A program made the position numbers and the translations under genes. Of a stretch of DNA of 64,000 nt, positions 1-10,211 are shown in pieces. The notes under the pieces were generated by a model. That model was not told the origin of the DNA, did not search any database, and worked only from the letters and a program-made list of their open reading frames with translations. Source of the stretch: Chamaecyparis obtusa (Eukaryota; Streptophyta; Pinopsida; Cupressales; Cupressaceae); assembly GCA_027943335.1 (NCBI GenBank), contig BSBK01002796.1, positions 129,001 through 193,000 on the forward strand, read 5' to 3'. Numbering within the stretch: the stretch's first letter is position 1; each line of letters opens with the position of its first letter.

Positions 1-2470
1 ATTGAGACCTTCAAGAACAACTAAATGGTTACTTGAAATTGATGATAACATTATGAGAAATTTCGATGGCAAGAGATCAAAAAGAACCATTTAGATGTGG
101 GTTTCAAAAAATTTTGATCAATTTTTTAGGCACAAGACATTGGTTGAGAAATGTCAAATGTTTGTATAATTGTTAAAGATGCAGAAGATGAGATGTATAC
201 TAGTCAAATTGAAGATTAGTGTGAACAAGAAAAAAGAGAGGAATGCTATTATTGTGAAAAATATTGTTAGTGCTCTCAATTCCATTGGGAAGACTACCAA
301 GGAAAAAGATAAGAGAGCTGCTAGGAGGGTTATTACAACCTCCTTAGTAAGTCATCATTTGAGAAAGGCTCTTTTGATGAGACAAACTTGTGTTGACTTG
401 AACCTAAATTGTAAAACTTTGGATAGAGCACTTGTAAGAAGAGAAAGACTTGATGATCCTCTTCAACATGAGCTTATGGTGGGAGACTGTCACATTGTGA
501 TAAGAAGATTGCCGATGGTGTGAAGGATCAAATTCAACTATTTTGGAAATCTAACTCAAGAGTGTCACCAAATGTGAAAGATGTTTTGAAGTTGAGAATT
601 GACATTCGACACCGCACCCCGCATCTCAAACATTATTTTGAGGTGAGTCAAACAATGTTGTTCAAAATTTTTTGTGAGACACATCCAACATTGTAAATAT
701 TACAAAGAGCTTATGAAGCTCTCAAGCCTTTTTTTTGTGTGCCTCTTAAGATTTGAAATACTTGTTGCAAATATCAAGTGGAGTTTTCAATGCACCATGA
801 ACTTTTACAATCCATTTATTCTACTTTGCATACTAGTGAAATGTTGGACAAGTGTGGTGAAAGTGCTCTTCCAAAATCATCAAGAGACTTGCTAGATCAT
901 TTTTTGTGTCCTAGAGATTATGGATGTTTCTTTTATAGAAAAGATTTCTTAAATGACAAGTGCTCAGAGTGTGGTGGGCTAGTGAAGTTTGTTGAATATT
1001 TTCATGAGGGTTGCAAACGCAATTTTGGAAAGATAATTATCCACAAAAAGGTATATGAAACCATTAAATATACATTGAAAAGTGGAGGTGAAGGCTCTAT
1101 ATGTGAGTTGGTTACAAAAGAATGCAATGTAGCTAATTTTATTTCAAATTTCAAGAAGAATCTTTTTTACAAGTATGCAAGGCATGGTCACAGCTCTTAG
1201 TGGTTGGATCAACAATTTAGGATGTGTAAGGACACTTTCTTGATTGGAACTATTATATCAATTGTTGAATTTGAAGAGAACTATACATTTCAGCCCCAAA
1301 ATGAGTTGCAAGCTCAATATTACAATTCTATCCAGGTTGCTATTTTTGTGCACATAACATATAGACATTCCCCTGATAGTATAGAAGATGACCGGAAGAT
1401 AATCAGAGAACACCATTTTTATATGAGTGATGATGGATCTCATTCATCTGAGTATGTCCAACATTGCTTTGAAAATTATTTTGAGTGGGGGCGGGAAAAT
1501 AATATTGCTATGGATAGACATCTCATTTGGTCAGACAACTGCCCAGGTCAATTAAAAAATGCTCGTATATTTTATTGGTTATGTAGAATGCATGTAGAGA
1601 GAGGTGTACCTCATATTTGGAGTTTTTTGAGGCTGGTGATGGAAAGGGGTAGCATGATGGAGCAGGTGCATGTGTAAAGAGAGATCTAGTTAAGGAGCAA
1701 CTGAGGATTTTAGGTGCAGAACTCCTTGATGCTTGTTCTATTGTTGATTGGTGTATTTCAACATTGTCACATGGGGGACTTGATTCAGCCATGCACAGAT
1801 TATTTTGGTTTGTTGAGTTGGGCACAATAGGAGATGGGTTGGATTGTCAAATTGTGAAAGATTCTTAAAAAATGCATTCATTTCAAAGTCAGATGCTAGT
1901 ACATGGACCATTTGGACACAAGAGCTGGCTTGTTATTATTCGAGGTGTCTTCAGTGTGAGTCAAGTGAGTGGGTTGATATGTAGGTTCCACACTATCTAA
2001 CTCCTTTATCTATCATAGTCTCTATAATAAATGATGACATGGATTGTTCACTTGACTATGACCATCATTCAAATATTCTACAGTCAGGACATTTTTTTTC
2101 ATTAGTTGCGCCACAAGGGAATGATGAGAGATCAGATTACTGGTTAGCATGTTATGTACGAGGAAAGAAGAAACTTGCACAATCAACAATGGATGATGAT
2201 ATGTTCACACATCCAACAGGATCACATGTTGTTGCGGGAACATGGTTGTGCACCTATATGATTAGAAATAATGGCATTCTTGCGTTTGAAGACTATGAGA
2301 AGCATAAAACCATTCTCATGTATTCACACCTTGTTATACCAGCCAATGTTAAGTTGTTGAAACATCAAGGAAAACCAAAGACAAAGGAACTTTGGACTAT
2401 TAGTACTACTGATGATGAAGCAATATTGAATACCCTTAAGTAGAGAAATGACCCTTCAGGCACACTTTAG
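1..2470 (+). pseudogene. DDE-like transposase of E2, 5' truncated by window edge, broken
   Basis: Role (inferred): the element's transposase. Base 1 corresponds to about 12706 in the E1 copy, so roughly 140 N-terminal codons lie outside. Motifs in order: RAARRVITTSLVSHHLRKA (about 325-370), SPNVKDVLKLR (about 570), a degenerate NTCC-KY-VEF (about 757), a Cys-rich stretch with CSECGGLVKF (about 960), EFEENY (FAENY in E1), IWSDNC (about 1525), and GDGKG-HDGAGACVKR (about 1630-1680). The spaced acidic residues suit a DDE nuclease. Breaks: frameshift between 464 and 778, TGA at 754-756, TAG at 1198-1200, a one-base loss near 1622, a TAG splitting GKG and HDG, and a TAG at 2441 where E1 has CAG. 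Proteins with FAENY/HGKG motifs occur in many invertebrate genomes (from memory). Confidence 0.8.
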
Positions 2471-2879
2471 TAGGCAAGTTCAACTCAAGTTGCAAGGTTT
2501 TCCATGTTTATTACAATTACGTTCAATAAATAAATTGTATTTTTTTTGCTTTATTTGTTTGAGCCAATAAACTTGGTTTTGTATGTGGACTGTAAATGTA
2601 GTTGGATACATATATGATAGATATAGAAGATCAATGTGTGAATTTGATTACCCCATCTTTTATGATGATAAAATTCACTATGCATTGGCTAGTCATGTTC
2701 TTTGGTTCATTTAGTTACTTATACATTCATAATATTTTTGTCAACCTATATAAACTTCTTATATTCTCTATTGACTTTTCTTTTACCTTATGAATGTAGG
2801 GATTGGAATGTAGATGTCATCGAGTACCATGTGTTAAACTTATACACTTTAGGAGTGGAAAGGACACATTGTTTATATA
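2471..2879. other. E2 region 3' of the transposase, no gene
   Basis: AT-rich sequence between the transposase stop and the short repeats. Includes GGGATTGGAATG near 2805, matched in inverse near 10095 in E1, so it belongs to the element. No convincing coding sequence. Confidence 0.5.
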
Positions 2880-3082
2880 TAGTTGTGTATCTAAGATTTT
2901 GTATATAAAAACAACTGATGTAATGTGCATATTAAGATGCCAAATTTTGTATATAAAAATAACAATCGATTGTAATGTGCATATTTAGATGCAACATATT
3001 ATATATATATAAAAATAACAATCAAATATAATGTGCATATTTAGATGCCAAAAATTTGATGCAAAATTTGAAATATAAAAGA
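2880..3082 (+). repeat. short tandem repeats after E2 transposase
   Basis: About three imperfect units of some 60-66 bp, each with GTATATAAAAA-AACAATC then AATGTGCATATTTAGATGCC. The same array follows the E1 transposase (9843-10075, minus), so it is a fixed part of the element, probably its 3' untranslated region. Confidence 0.8.
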
Positions 3083-3086
3083 GCCC
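3083..3086. other. target-site duplication GCCC, left of E1
   Basis: GCCC lies directly before E1 and again directly after it at 20817-20820. The unoccupied homologous site has one GCCC. Because the site is C-rich and the element starts with GGG, the exact cut could shift by a base. Confidence 0.8.
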
Positions 3087-3115
3087 GGGTATGTGTAGGA
3101 TCATGGTATGCCAAA
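3087..3115 (+). repeat. E1 left terminal inverted repeat
   Basis: Matches the reverse complement of 20788-20816 with two mismatches over about 29 bases (tenth base T against C, 24th base G against A), then diverges. The same terminus ends E2 at 42204-42232. Confidence 0.85.
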
Positions 3116-3399
3116 AAGTGACGATGTGAAAAAATCTTATTTTCACCTGTCCAAAAGTGCACAAATAGATTTGTTGACTTTTTAGTAGGCCTAGGTGTCA
3201 GTACACCTGGCCAAACCAAAAGCTAATCCTGAGGGCATTATCGGATATCTAATAATATTGGATATTCGATATTTGCTAGTGATTATAAATCACTGCACCC
3301 AGCAGTGTCAACATTTTTTCATTGCAAAAATATTGAACGCAACTAGGTTTTGGATATCCGGTCTCCATTCCCCTATCCGATTTTGCCTAAATCACCCAG
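3116..3399 (+). promoter_or_regulatory. promoter and untranslated first exon of the second gene (E1)
   Basis: Lies between the terminal repeat and the first GT-AG intron. Conserved in E2 (42203 down to about 41920): GGTGTCAGTACACCT, AAAAGC, the GGATATC cluster and a hairpin-like AACATTTT-CA--GCAAAAATATTGAACGCAAC. Conservation in two diverged copies suggests control sequence or 5' untranslated exon. No transcription start can be fixed. Confidence 0.5.
3241..3361. promoter_or_regulatory. GGATATC cluster upstream of the second gene (E1)
   Basis: CGGATATCTAATAATATTGG, then GATATTCGATAT and, 80 bases on, GGATATCCGG. Matches by type the clusters at the other end and by the transposase. Function inferred only from recurrence. 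Confidence 0.4.
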
Positions 3400-5621
3400 G
3401 TAAGTGAAGCTTCTATTTTTTATTATTTTTTTTTGTTGTTAAATAGAAATATATAGTTTTTTATATAAAAATTAGGGTAGTAATGAGTTTTTGTATTTTT
3501 TTTTAAAATTCATTGTAATTATCTATTTTTTTTCATTGTTATCAGACATGGAATCAGAAAAGCCTTCTAATGATCCTACAAACAATCCAGATCCACCTCC
3601 CAACAGTCCCCCACCTCTAGAAGGCATACCTATCACAAACCCTCTCTGTTTAGAAGATCTAATGGGAAATAATCTAAATGAGCTTAGAGGGTTTCAAACC
3701 ACATATGCCAATATCCCCACATTGCTCCCCATGTTTACAACATTGAACACAATTATTGAAAACATGGAGAAACTTACACAACAACATAATGCTGCACTTC
3801 TTTGGCGTGATTCTATGCATGCCCAGTTTGACGATGGGCTTGATTATGATCAACTCATGAAACTAAATATAACAAAACATGACATAACTAATCTTTTTGT
3901 GGATCCTAAAACTGGTCTAAAAGTAGACCCTAAAAAAACCAAGTTGTCAATTAAATGGTGCACAAACAGTGCAATACGTGATAACTTTTGGGACCGTTGG
4001 TGGATGGTTTTTGATAGACCACCTCACAATAATTTGGATGTCCCATTTTATTTCATTAGAAAATTGTATGCTGAATTTGTGCTTGATCACAAGGTGAATT
4101 ATTGGAGTCTGAGACCGAACCAAGGTGTAGGTTTAGGCACTCCGCAAGATAGGGCATCTTCACAATAGGTGAAATCCTGCACATATGTCCCCCCTCTTGA
4201 GATTTCACCACCTCCCATAGTGTAGCCTCCAGACATTATTGATGAGGCCACCTCATAGACTATTCAAGCCATTCTCACATTGAGTGATTTGCTGGTTACA
4301 TAGAGCACAACATTGTTGCCTCCTCATCCTAATGCTTCTGGCGCTTCCATGAGCTCACATGTTTGTGTGGCCCATACTTGCATTATATGCAAGAATATTT
4401 GCCTTGGTCCCCTGATTGATAGTGATACATGTCATTTCCACTTCGATGGGGATGATTCTACATAGCACACTATAGGAACTAAAGTAGCTCATGGAGATGT
4501 GCATTAGGAGCCTACAATGCCATGGACTCCCATTATTACGATAAGGGTAAACCATTCACTTTTTATATTGTTTTTAAATTTTATTGTTCGTATTTTTAGT
4601 AGAATTTTCTTATAATAATTTCCCACTTATGTCTTATTATGTGTTACATTTATGTTCAATTGATGACAGAGGAGGAGATGGCACAAGTGGAGGGGTCCAC
4701 GCTTTCGGCCATATCATTTGGTCTTGACTCTTCCACGGTACATATGTTTTAATGTACTCATTGGTTTCCTTTTAAATTATGATAATAGTATATGTACATT
4801 GATTTCTAATTTTTATGATCATCTTTTACATACTGATGTAGGTGTCACCAGTTGCCACTAGGGGGCAATGTGAGGGGGTACAAGTGTCAGTTGTTGATAA
4901 AAGAAAGGTAATTAAGTAATTTAGTTTGTTTATGCATACATGTATACTTGTCAATTGTGCGTACTCATTTTTAATTTACATGGTTTATTTCATAGAGAGT
5001 AGCATGTGATGATGTTGTGAGACCCTATCATCAGAATAGAGTGACAGGCATATCCATTTGGAGTGATAGCCCCATGGTACGTACATTTCTAAAGTTATTT
5101 GTGTGTATTTTTCTATCAAGTATATATAATATGGTCAAGTTATGATAATATGAAGTATTTGTTTGACTTTTGTAGGTCACTCCTAGTTTGAGGGAGCCAG
5201 AACGGCAAGGGTTTGTATCATTGATGACTTAGCCAACAATCCCTGAAGAAAGTTCAAGAGAGGTAAGTTTTAAAGTTAATTCAGTTATTTTGTAAACATA
5301 TATTTTCTACCAAGTTTTTAACATTAAATAGTATAACTCATAGATCAATCTCATGTTTGCAAACATATACAGGTGGGAGTCATTGGTGGCACTATTCCTG
5401 TGCTACCTAGGACATATATTAGGTCTCCTACTTGTGGGAGGAGACAGAGAGGCAAGGTCTATGAGATTTTAATTTTAGTTTAAATTTTATTTATTATTGT
5501 TGACTATGATTCTAAATTTTAATCTAACTTGGGGTTTCACTTTTGTGTTTGAATGCAGGATCCATTAGAGCAGAAGAGTACTTCAAAGAGGCTCCATTTT
5601 GATGATCCACTAGTAGATTAG
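3400..5621 (+). pseudogene. second gene of E1 (eight exons), unknown function
   Basis: Proposed exons: 5' exon ending 3399; 3546-4546 (ATG at 3548); 4670-4737; 4842-4907; 4996-5076; 5176-5262; 5373-5456; 5559-5621 (TAG). Every intron is GT...AG; exons 4-7 are whole codons. E2 has the same exons in the same order. Product about 480 residues: N terminus MESEKPSND and a proline-rich PPPNSPPP (about 20-35), then NLNELRGFQTTY, DPKTGLKVDPKK, NFWDRWWMVFDRPP, a Cys motif HTCIICKNICLG, and a basic tail PRTYIRSPTCGRRQRGK. Breaks: TAG at 4166-4168, further stops in exon 2, TAG at 5230-5232 where E2 keeps CAG. Not recognised; an accessory DNA-binding or assembly protein is only a guess from position. Confidence 0.75.
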
Positions 5622-6290
5622 GATGTCCTAGAAATATTTGTAGTTGAACTTCTTATTTTGAGATGTCATATGACATATTTTGAGATGGTGTATGCCACAT
5701 TGTATCTAGATATGTTGACATATAAATATGTATAGGATTATTGTTCATTTTGATATATATATATATATGAAACTTGATATTCGATCCAATTTGTTAATTG
5801 TGTGTTCATTTATTCATTGTTAGTATGTAAATATGCTTGTCTATATGTACTCATGTGTACAATTTATGCCTTAAGTATATTCATGTATATTCAAGTACAA
5901 TATTCATAACCTAAATTCACATGTATGTGCTACGTGCATGACTTAAGTGAATTCATGTTGTATAATTTATAATTTATGTGCTACATGTATGCTTCATGAC
6001 TTAAGAAAATTTATGTGCTCTTTATGTGCTACATGTGTTCACACGTGCAATTCATCATTTGAGGTATACAAGGATATCTATTAAAGTGGTTTCAAGGTTT
6101 GTAGACTTACCCTTTACTCCCAATGGCTAAAAGACTTCAAACTGGCCTAATTACATAATCAAATACCCTTTTGGCAATAATCAAACACCCTTTTGGCCAT
6201 ATCAAAACATATTGGTCTTTTAGACAAAATATCAGTACTCTACCTGTACCCCTACAAATACACTAGGAATGCCTAATAAACATGGTATTG
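5622..6290. other. E1 spacer between second gene and 357-bp satellite
   Basis: AT-rich tail with a TA run near 5752-5768 and loose repeats of ATTCATGT/GTGCTACATGT. It aligns with E2 (25330-25560 reversed) to about 6064 and then diverges. 6065-6290 has a doublet of CAAACACCCTTTTGGC-type sequence. No gene seen. Confidence 0.5.
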
Positions 6291-9200
6291 TAGCATCTCA
6301 CAAATCACTGATACCTCTCACGGGGTCTAATTATGAGGCTCAATAGTTTGTTGACCAATCGTGCTTAGTGCAACTTTCAACTGACCCTCACTACAAGTTT
6401 TGGCATCGAGAGAGATTGGCATGCCAAATTCAAACAAATTTGAATCTCCTAGAATGGAGAGAAGTTATTGTAGGCCTTGAAAACACCATCTTGTAGCATC
6501 TCACAGATCTTTGATACCTCTCACAGGGTCTAAGTTACGAGCCTCGAAAGTTCACTGCCCAATCATGCTTAGTGCACCTTGGGGACACTTTGGTTCGACG
6601 TGGTCTGGAATGTTCTGCTAACTCAGTGGTCAAAATAGGGTTGTGCCTAGTGTTTACCCACCCAACTAGAGCTAATGGTGTAGTCCATTCAGTGCCAGGA
6701 TGAATGGTTTGGAAGTAATCCATTGGCACAACTTTCAACTGACCCTCGCTGTAAGTTTTGACATCGAGCAAGACTGGCGTGCCAAATTCAAAAAAATTTG
6801 AATCTCCCAGAATGGAGAGAAGTTATTGTAGGCCTTAGAAATTCCATCTTGTATCATCTCACAAATCTTCAATACCTCTCACAGGGTCCAAGTTACGAGC
6901 GTTGAAAGTTTATGCCCAATCATGCTTAGTGCACCTTGGGGACACTTTGGTTCGGTGTGGTCTGGAATTTTTTGCTAACTCAGTGGTCAAAATGGGGTTG
7001 TGCCTATTATTTACCCGCCCAATCAGAGCTAATGATGTAGTCCATTTGGTGCTAGGAAAAATGGTTTGGAAGTAATCCGTTGGCGCAACTTTCAACTAAC
7101 CCTCACTGCAAGTTTTGGCATCAAGTGAGATTGGCGTGCCAAATTCAAATAAATTTGAATCTCCTAAAATGGAGAGAGGTTATTGTAGGCATGGGAAACA
7201 CCATCTTGTAGCATCTCACAGATCTTTGATACCTCTCATGGGGTCTGAGTTATGAGCCTTGAAATTTCACTGCCCAATCGCGCTTAGTGCACCTTGGGGA
7301 CACTTTGGTCCAGCGTGGTCCAGAACGTTATGCTGACTCAGTGGTCAAAATGGGATTGTGCCTAGCATTTAATTGCCCAACCAAAGCTAATGGTGTAATC
7401 TATTTGGTGCCAGGATGAACGGTTTGGAAGTAATCCATTGGCATAACTTTCAACTAACCCTCACTGCAAGTTTTGACATTGAGCGAGACTGGCGTGCCAA
7501 ATTCAAACAAATTTGAATCTCCCAGAATGGAGAGAGGTTATTGTAGGCCTTGGAAACACCATCCTATATAATCTCATAGATCTCTGATACCTCTCACGCG
7601 GTTTGAGTTACGACCCTCGAAAGTTCACTGCCCAATCGTGCTTAGTGCACCTTGGGGACACTTTGGTTTGGCGTGGTCTGGAACATTTTGCTGACTCAGT
7701 GGTCAAAATGGGGTTGTTCCTAGTGTTTACTTGCCCAACCAGAGCTAATGGCATAGTCCATTCGGTGCCAGGGCGAACGGTTTGGAAGTAATCTATTGGT
7801 GCAACTTTCAACTGACCCCCACTGCAAGTTTTGGCATTGAGTGAGACTGGCGTGCCAAATTCAAAATTTGAATATCCCAGAATGGAAAGAGGTTATTGTA
7901 AGCCTCAAAAATACCATCTTGTAACATCTCACAGATCTCTGATACCTCTCACGGGGTCTGAGTTACAAGCCTCGAAAGTTCACTGCCCAATCGTGCTTAG
8001 TGCACCTTGGGGACACTTTGGTCTAGTGTGGTCCGAAATGTTCTGCTACCTCAGTGGTTGAAACAAGGTTGTGCCTAAAATTTACCCACCCAACTAGAGC
8101 TAATGGCATAGTCCATTCGGTGCCAGGCTGAACAATTTGAATGTAATCCATTGGCGCAACTTTCAACTGACCCTTACTGCAAGTTTTTGCATCGAGCGAG
8201 ACTGGCGTGCCAAATTCAAAAAAAATTGAATCTCCTAGAATGGATTATAGGTTATTGTAGGCCTGGGAAATGCTGTCCTATAGCATCTCATGGATCTCTG
8301 ATACCTCTCATGGGGTCTGAGTTACAAGCCTCAAAATTTCACTGCCTAATCATGCTTAGTGCACCTTAGGGACACTTTGGTTCGACGTGGTCTAGAATGT
8401 TCTGCTGACTTAGTGGTTGAAACAGGGTTGTGCCTAGCATTTACCCACAATAAGAGCTAATGGTGTAGTCCATTTAGTGCCAGGATGAACGGTTTGGAAG
8501 TAATCCATTGGTGCAACTTTTAATTGACCCTCACTACAAGTTTTGGCATCAAGCGAGACTGGTGTGCCAAATTCAAAAAAATTTGAATCTCCCAAAACAA
8601 AGAGAGGTTATTGTAGGCCTTGAAAATGCAATCTTGTAGCATCTCATGGATCTCTGATACCTCTCACGGAGTCTGAGTTATGAGCATCGAAAGTTCATTG
8701 CCCAATCGTGCTTAGTGCACCTTGGAGACATTTTGGTCCGGCGTGGTTCGAAATGTTCTGCTGACTCAGTGGTCAAAATGGGGTTGTGCCTAGTGTTGGA
8801 GCTAATTGTGCAGTCCATTTAGTGCCAGGATGAATGGTTTGGAAGTAATCTATTGGCGCAACTTTCAACTAACCCTCACTACAAGTTTTGGCATCAAGCG
8901 AGACTGGTGTGCCAAATTCAAAATTTTTTGAATCTCCCAGAATGGAGAGAGGTTATTGTAGACCTCAAAAATTCCATCTTGTAGCATCTCATAGATCTTT
9001 GATACCTCTCACAAGGTCCAAGTTATGAGCCTCGAAAGTTCACTGCCTAATCATGCGTAGTTCACCTTGGGGACACTTTGGTCAGACGTGGTCCGGAACA
9101 TTCTGCTAACTCAATGGTCAAAATGTGGTTGTGCCTAGCATTTAACCACCCAACCAGAGCTAATGGAATAGTCTATTCGGTATCAGGATAAATGGTTTGG

Positions 9201-9556
9201 AAGTGATCTATTGGCGCAACTTTCAATTGACCCTCACTACAAGTTTTGGCATCAAACAAGCCTGGCGTGCCAAATTCAAACAAATTTGAATCTCTTAGAA
9301 CAAAGAGAGGTTATTGTAGGCCTCAGAAACACCATTTTTTAGAATCTCATGGATCTTTGATACCTCTCACGGGGTTTGAGTTATAAGCCTAGAAAGTTTG
9401 CTGCCCAATCGTGCTTAGTGCACCTTGGGGACACTTTGGTCTGGCGTGGTCTGGAATGTTCTATTGACTCAGTGGTCAAAATGGGGTTGTTCCTAGCATT
9501 TACCCACCCAATCGGAGCTAATGGCATAGTCCATTTGGTGCTAGGATACAATCCTT
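6291..9556 (-). repeat. 357-bp satellite array in E1
   Basis: About nine units plus a short first one. Starts of the shared TTGTAGCATCTCA-type landmark fall near 6289, 6491, 6849, 7206, 7563, 7919, 8278, 8634, 8979 and 9337, so the usual spacing is 356-359 bp. Constant block: CTTAGTGCACCTTGGGGACA. Open frames in it drift between units and are not genes. Same family, inverted, at 21096-23400. Confidence 0.9.
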
Positions 9557-9818
9557 GAACACTATCCCTTCACCCAGGGAATCATCATTTTACTTTGGAC
9601 ACATTTGACCAATTTTGACTCAATGACTCCAACTATTACATCATTTGACGATACAAATGTAATGGAATTAAGATAATAGAAATGTAATGATACAAAATTA
9701 AGACAATACAAATTATATAAGGATACAACATTCATAGTAATGAAACACATTTTTTGCACTTTACATGGCATTAAGATGATACAAATGTGAGCTTTTAATA
9801 TTCGCAAATCAACCCCAT
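9557..9818 (-). repeat. leader of the 357-bp satellite in E1
   Basis: Reverse complement matches 20821-21095: ATGGGGTTGATTTGC, several ATTTGTATCATCTTAAT-type short repeats, then AAAATTGGTCAAATGTGTCC. It links the transposase side to the satellite in both copies. Confidence 0.8.
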
Positions 9819-9822
9819 GGGC
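9819..9822 (-). other. unoccupied homologue of the E1 insertion site
   Basis: On the minus strand, transposase 3' repeats run through AAATATAAAAGAGCCC straight into ATGGGGTTGATTTGC. In E2 the same two halves are separated by E1. This internal control fixes both E1 ends and the single pre-insertion GCCC. Confidence 0.85.
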
Positions 9823-9842
9823 TCTTTTATATTTCCAATTTT

Positions 9843-10211
9843 GCATCTAATTTTGCATCAAATTTTTTAGATACAAAATTTGGCATCTAAATATGCACAT
9901 TACATTCGATTGTTTTTTTTATATACAAAATTTGGCATCTAAATATGCACATTACATTCGATTGTTGTTTTTATATACAAAATTTGGCATCTAACTATGC
10001 ACATTACATTCGATTGTTGATTTTATATACAATATTTAACATCTAAATATTCAAATTACACAACTATATATAAAAAATAAGTGTCCTTTCTACTCCAATC
10101 CCTGCATTTGGAAGGCAGAAGAAAAGTTAATAGAGAATATAAGAAGTGCCCTTTTGGCATATAAATATGCAAATTACAGAACTATATTTTAACTTGAGTT
10201 GAACTTACCTA
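9843..10211 (-). repeat. short tandem repeats after E1 transposase
   Basis: Three to four units of about 60 bp with GTAATGTGCATATTTAGATG and AAATTTTGTATATAAAA (minus strand), ending in AAATATAAAAGAGCCC. Counterpart of 2880-3082. Confidence 0.8.

Noticed and set aside
7603..8369. Open frames of 60-80 codons repeated across the 357-bp satellite
   Set aside because: They shift strand and frame between units and follow the repeat period; no start context or motif.
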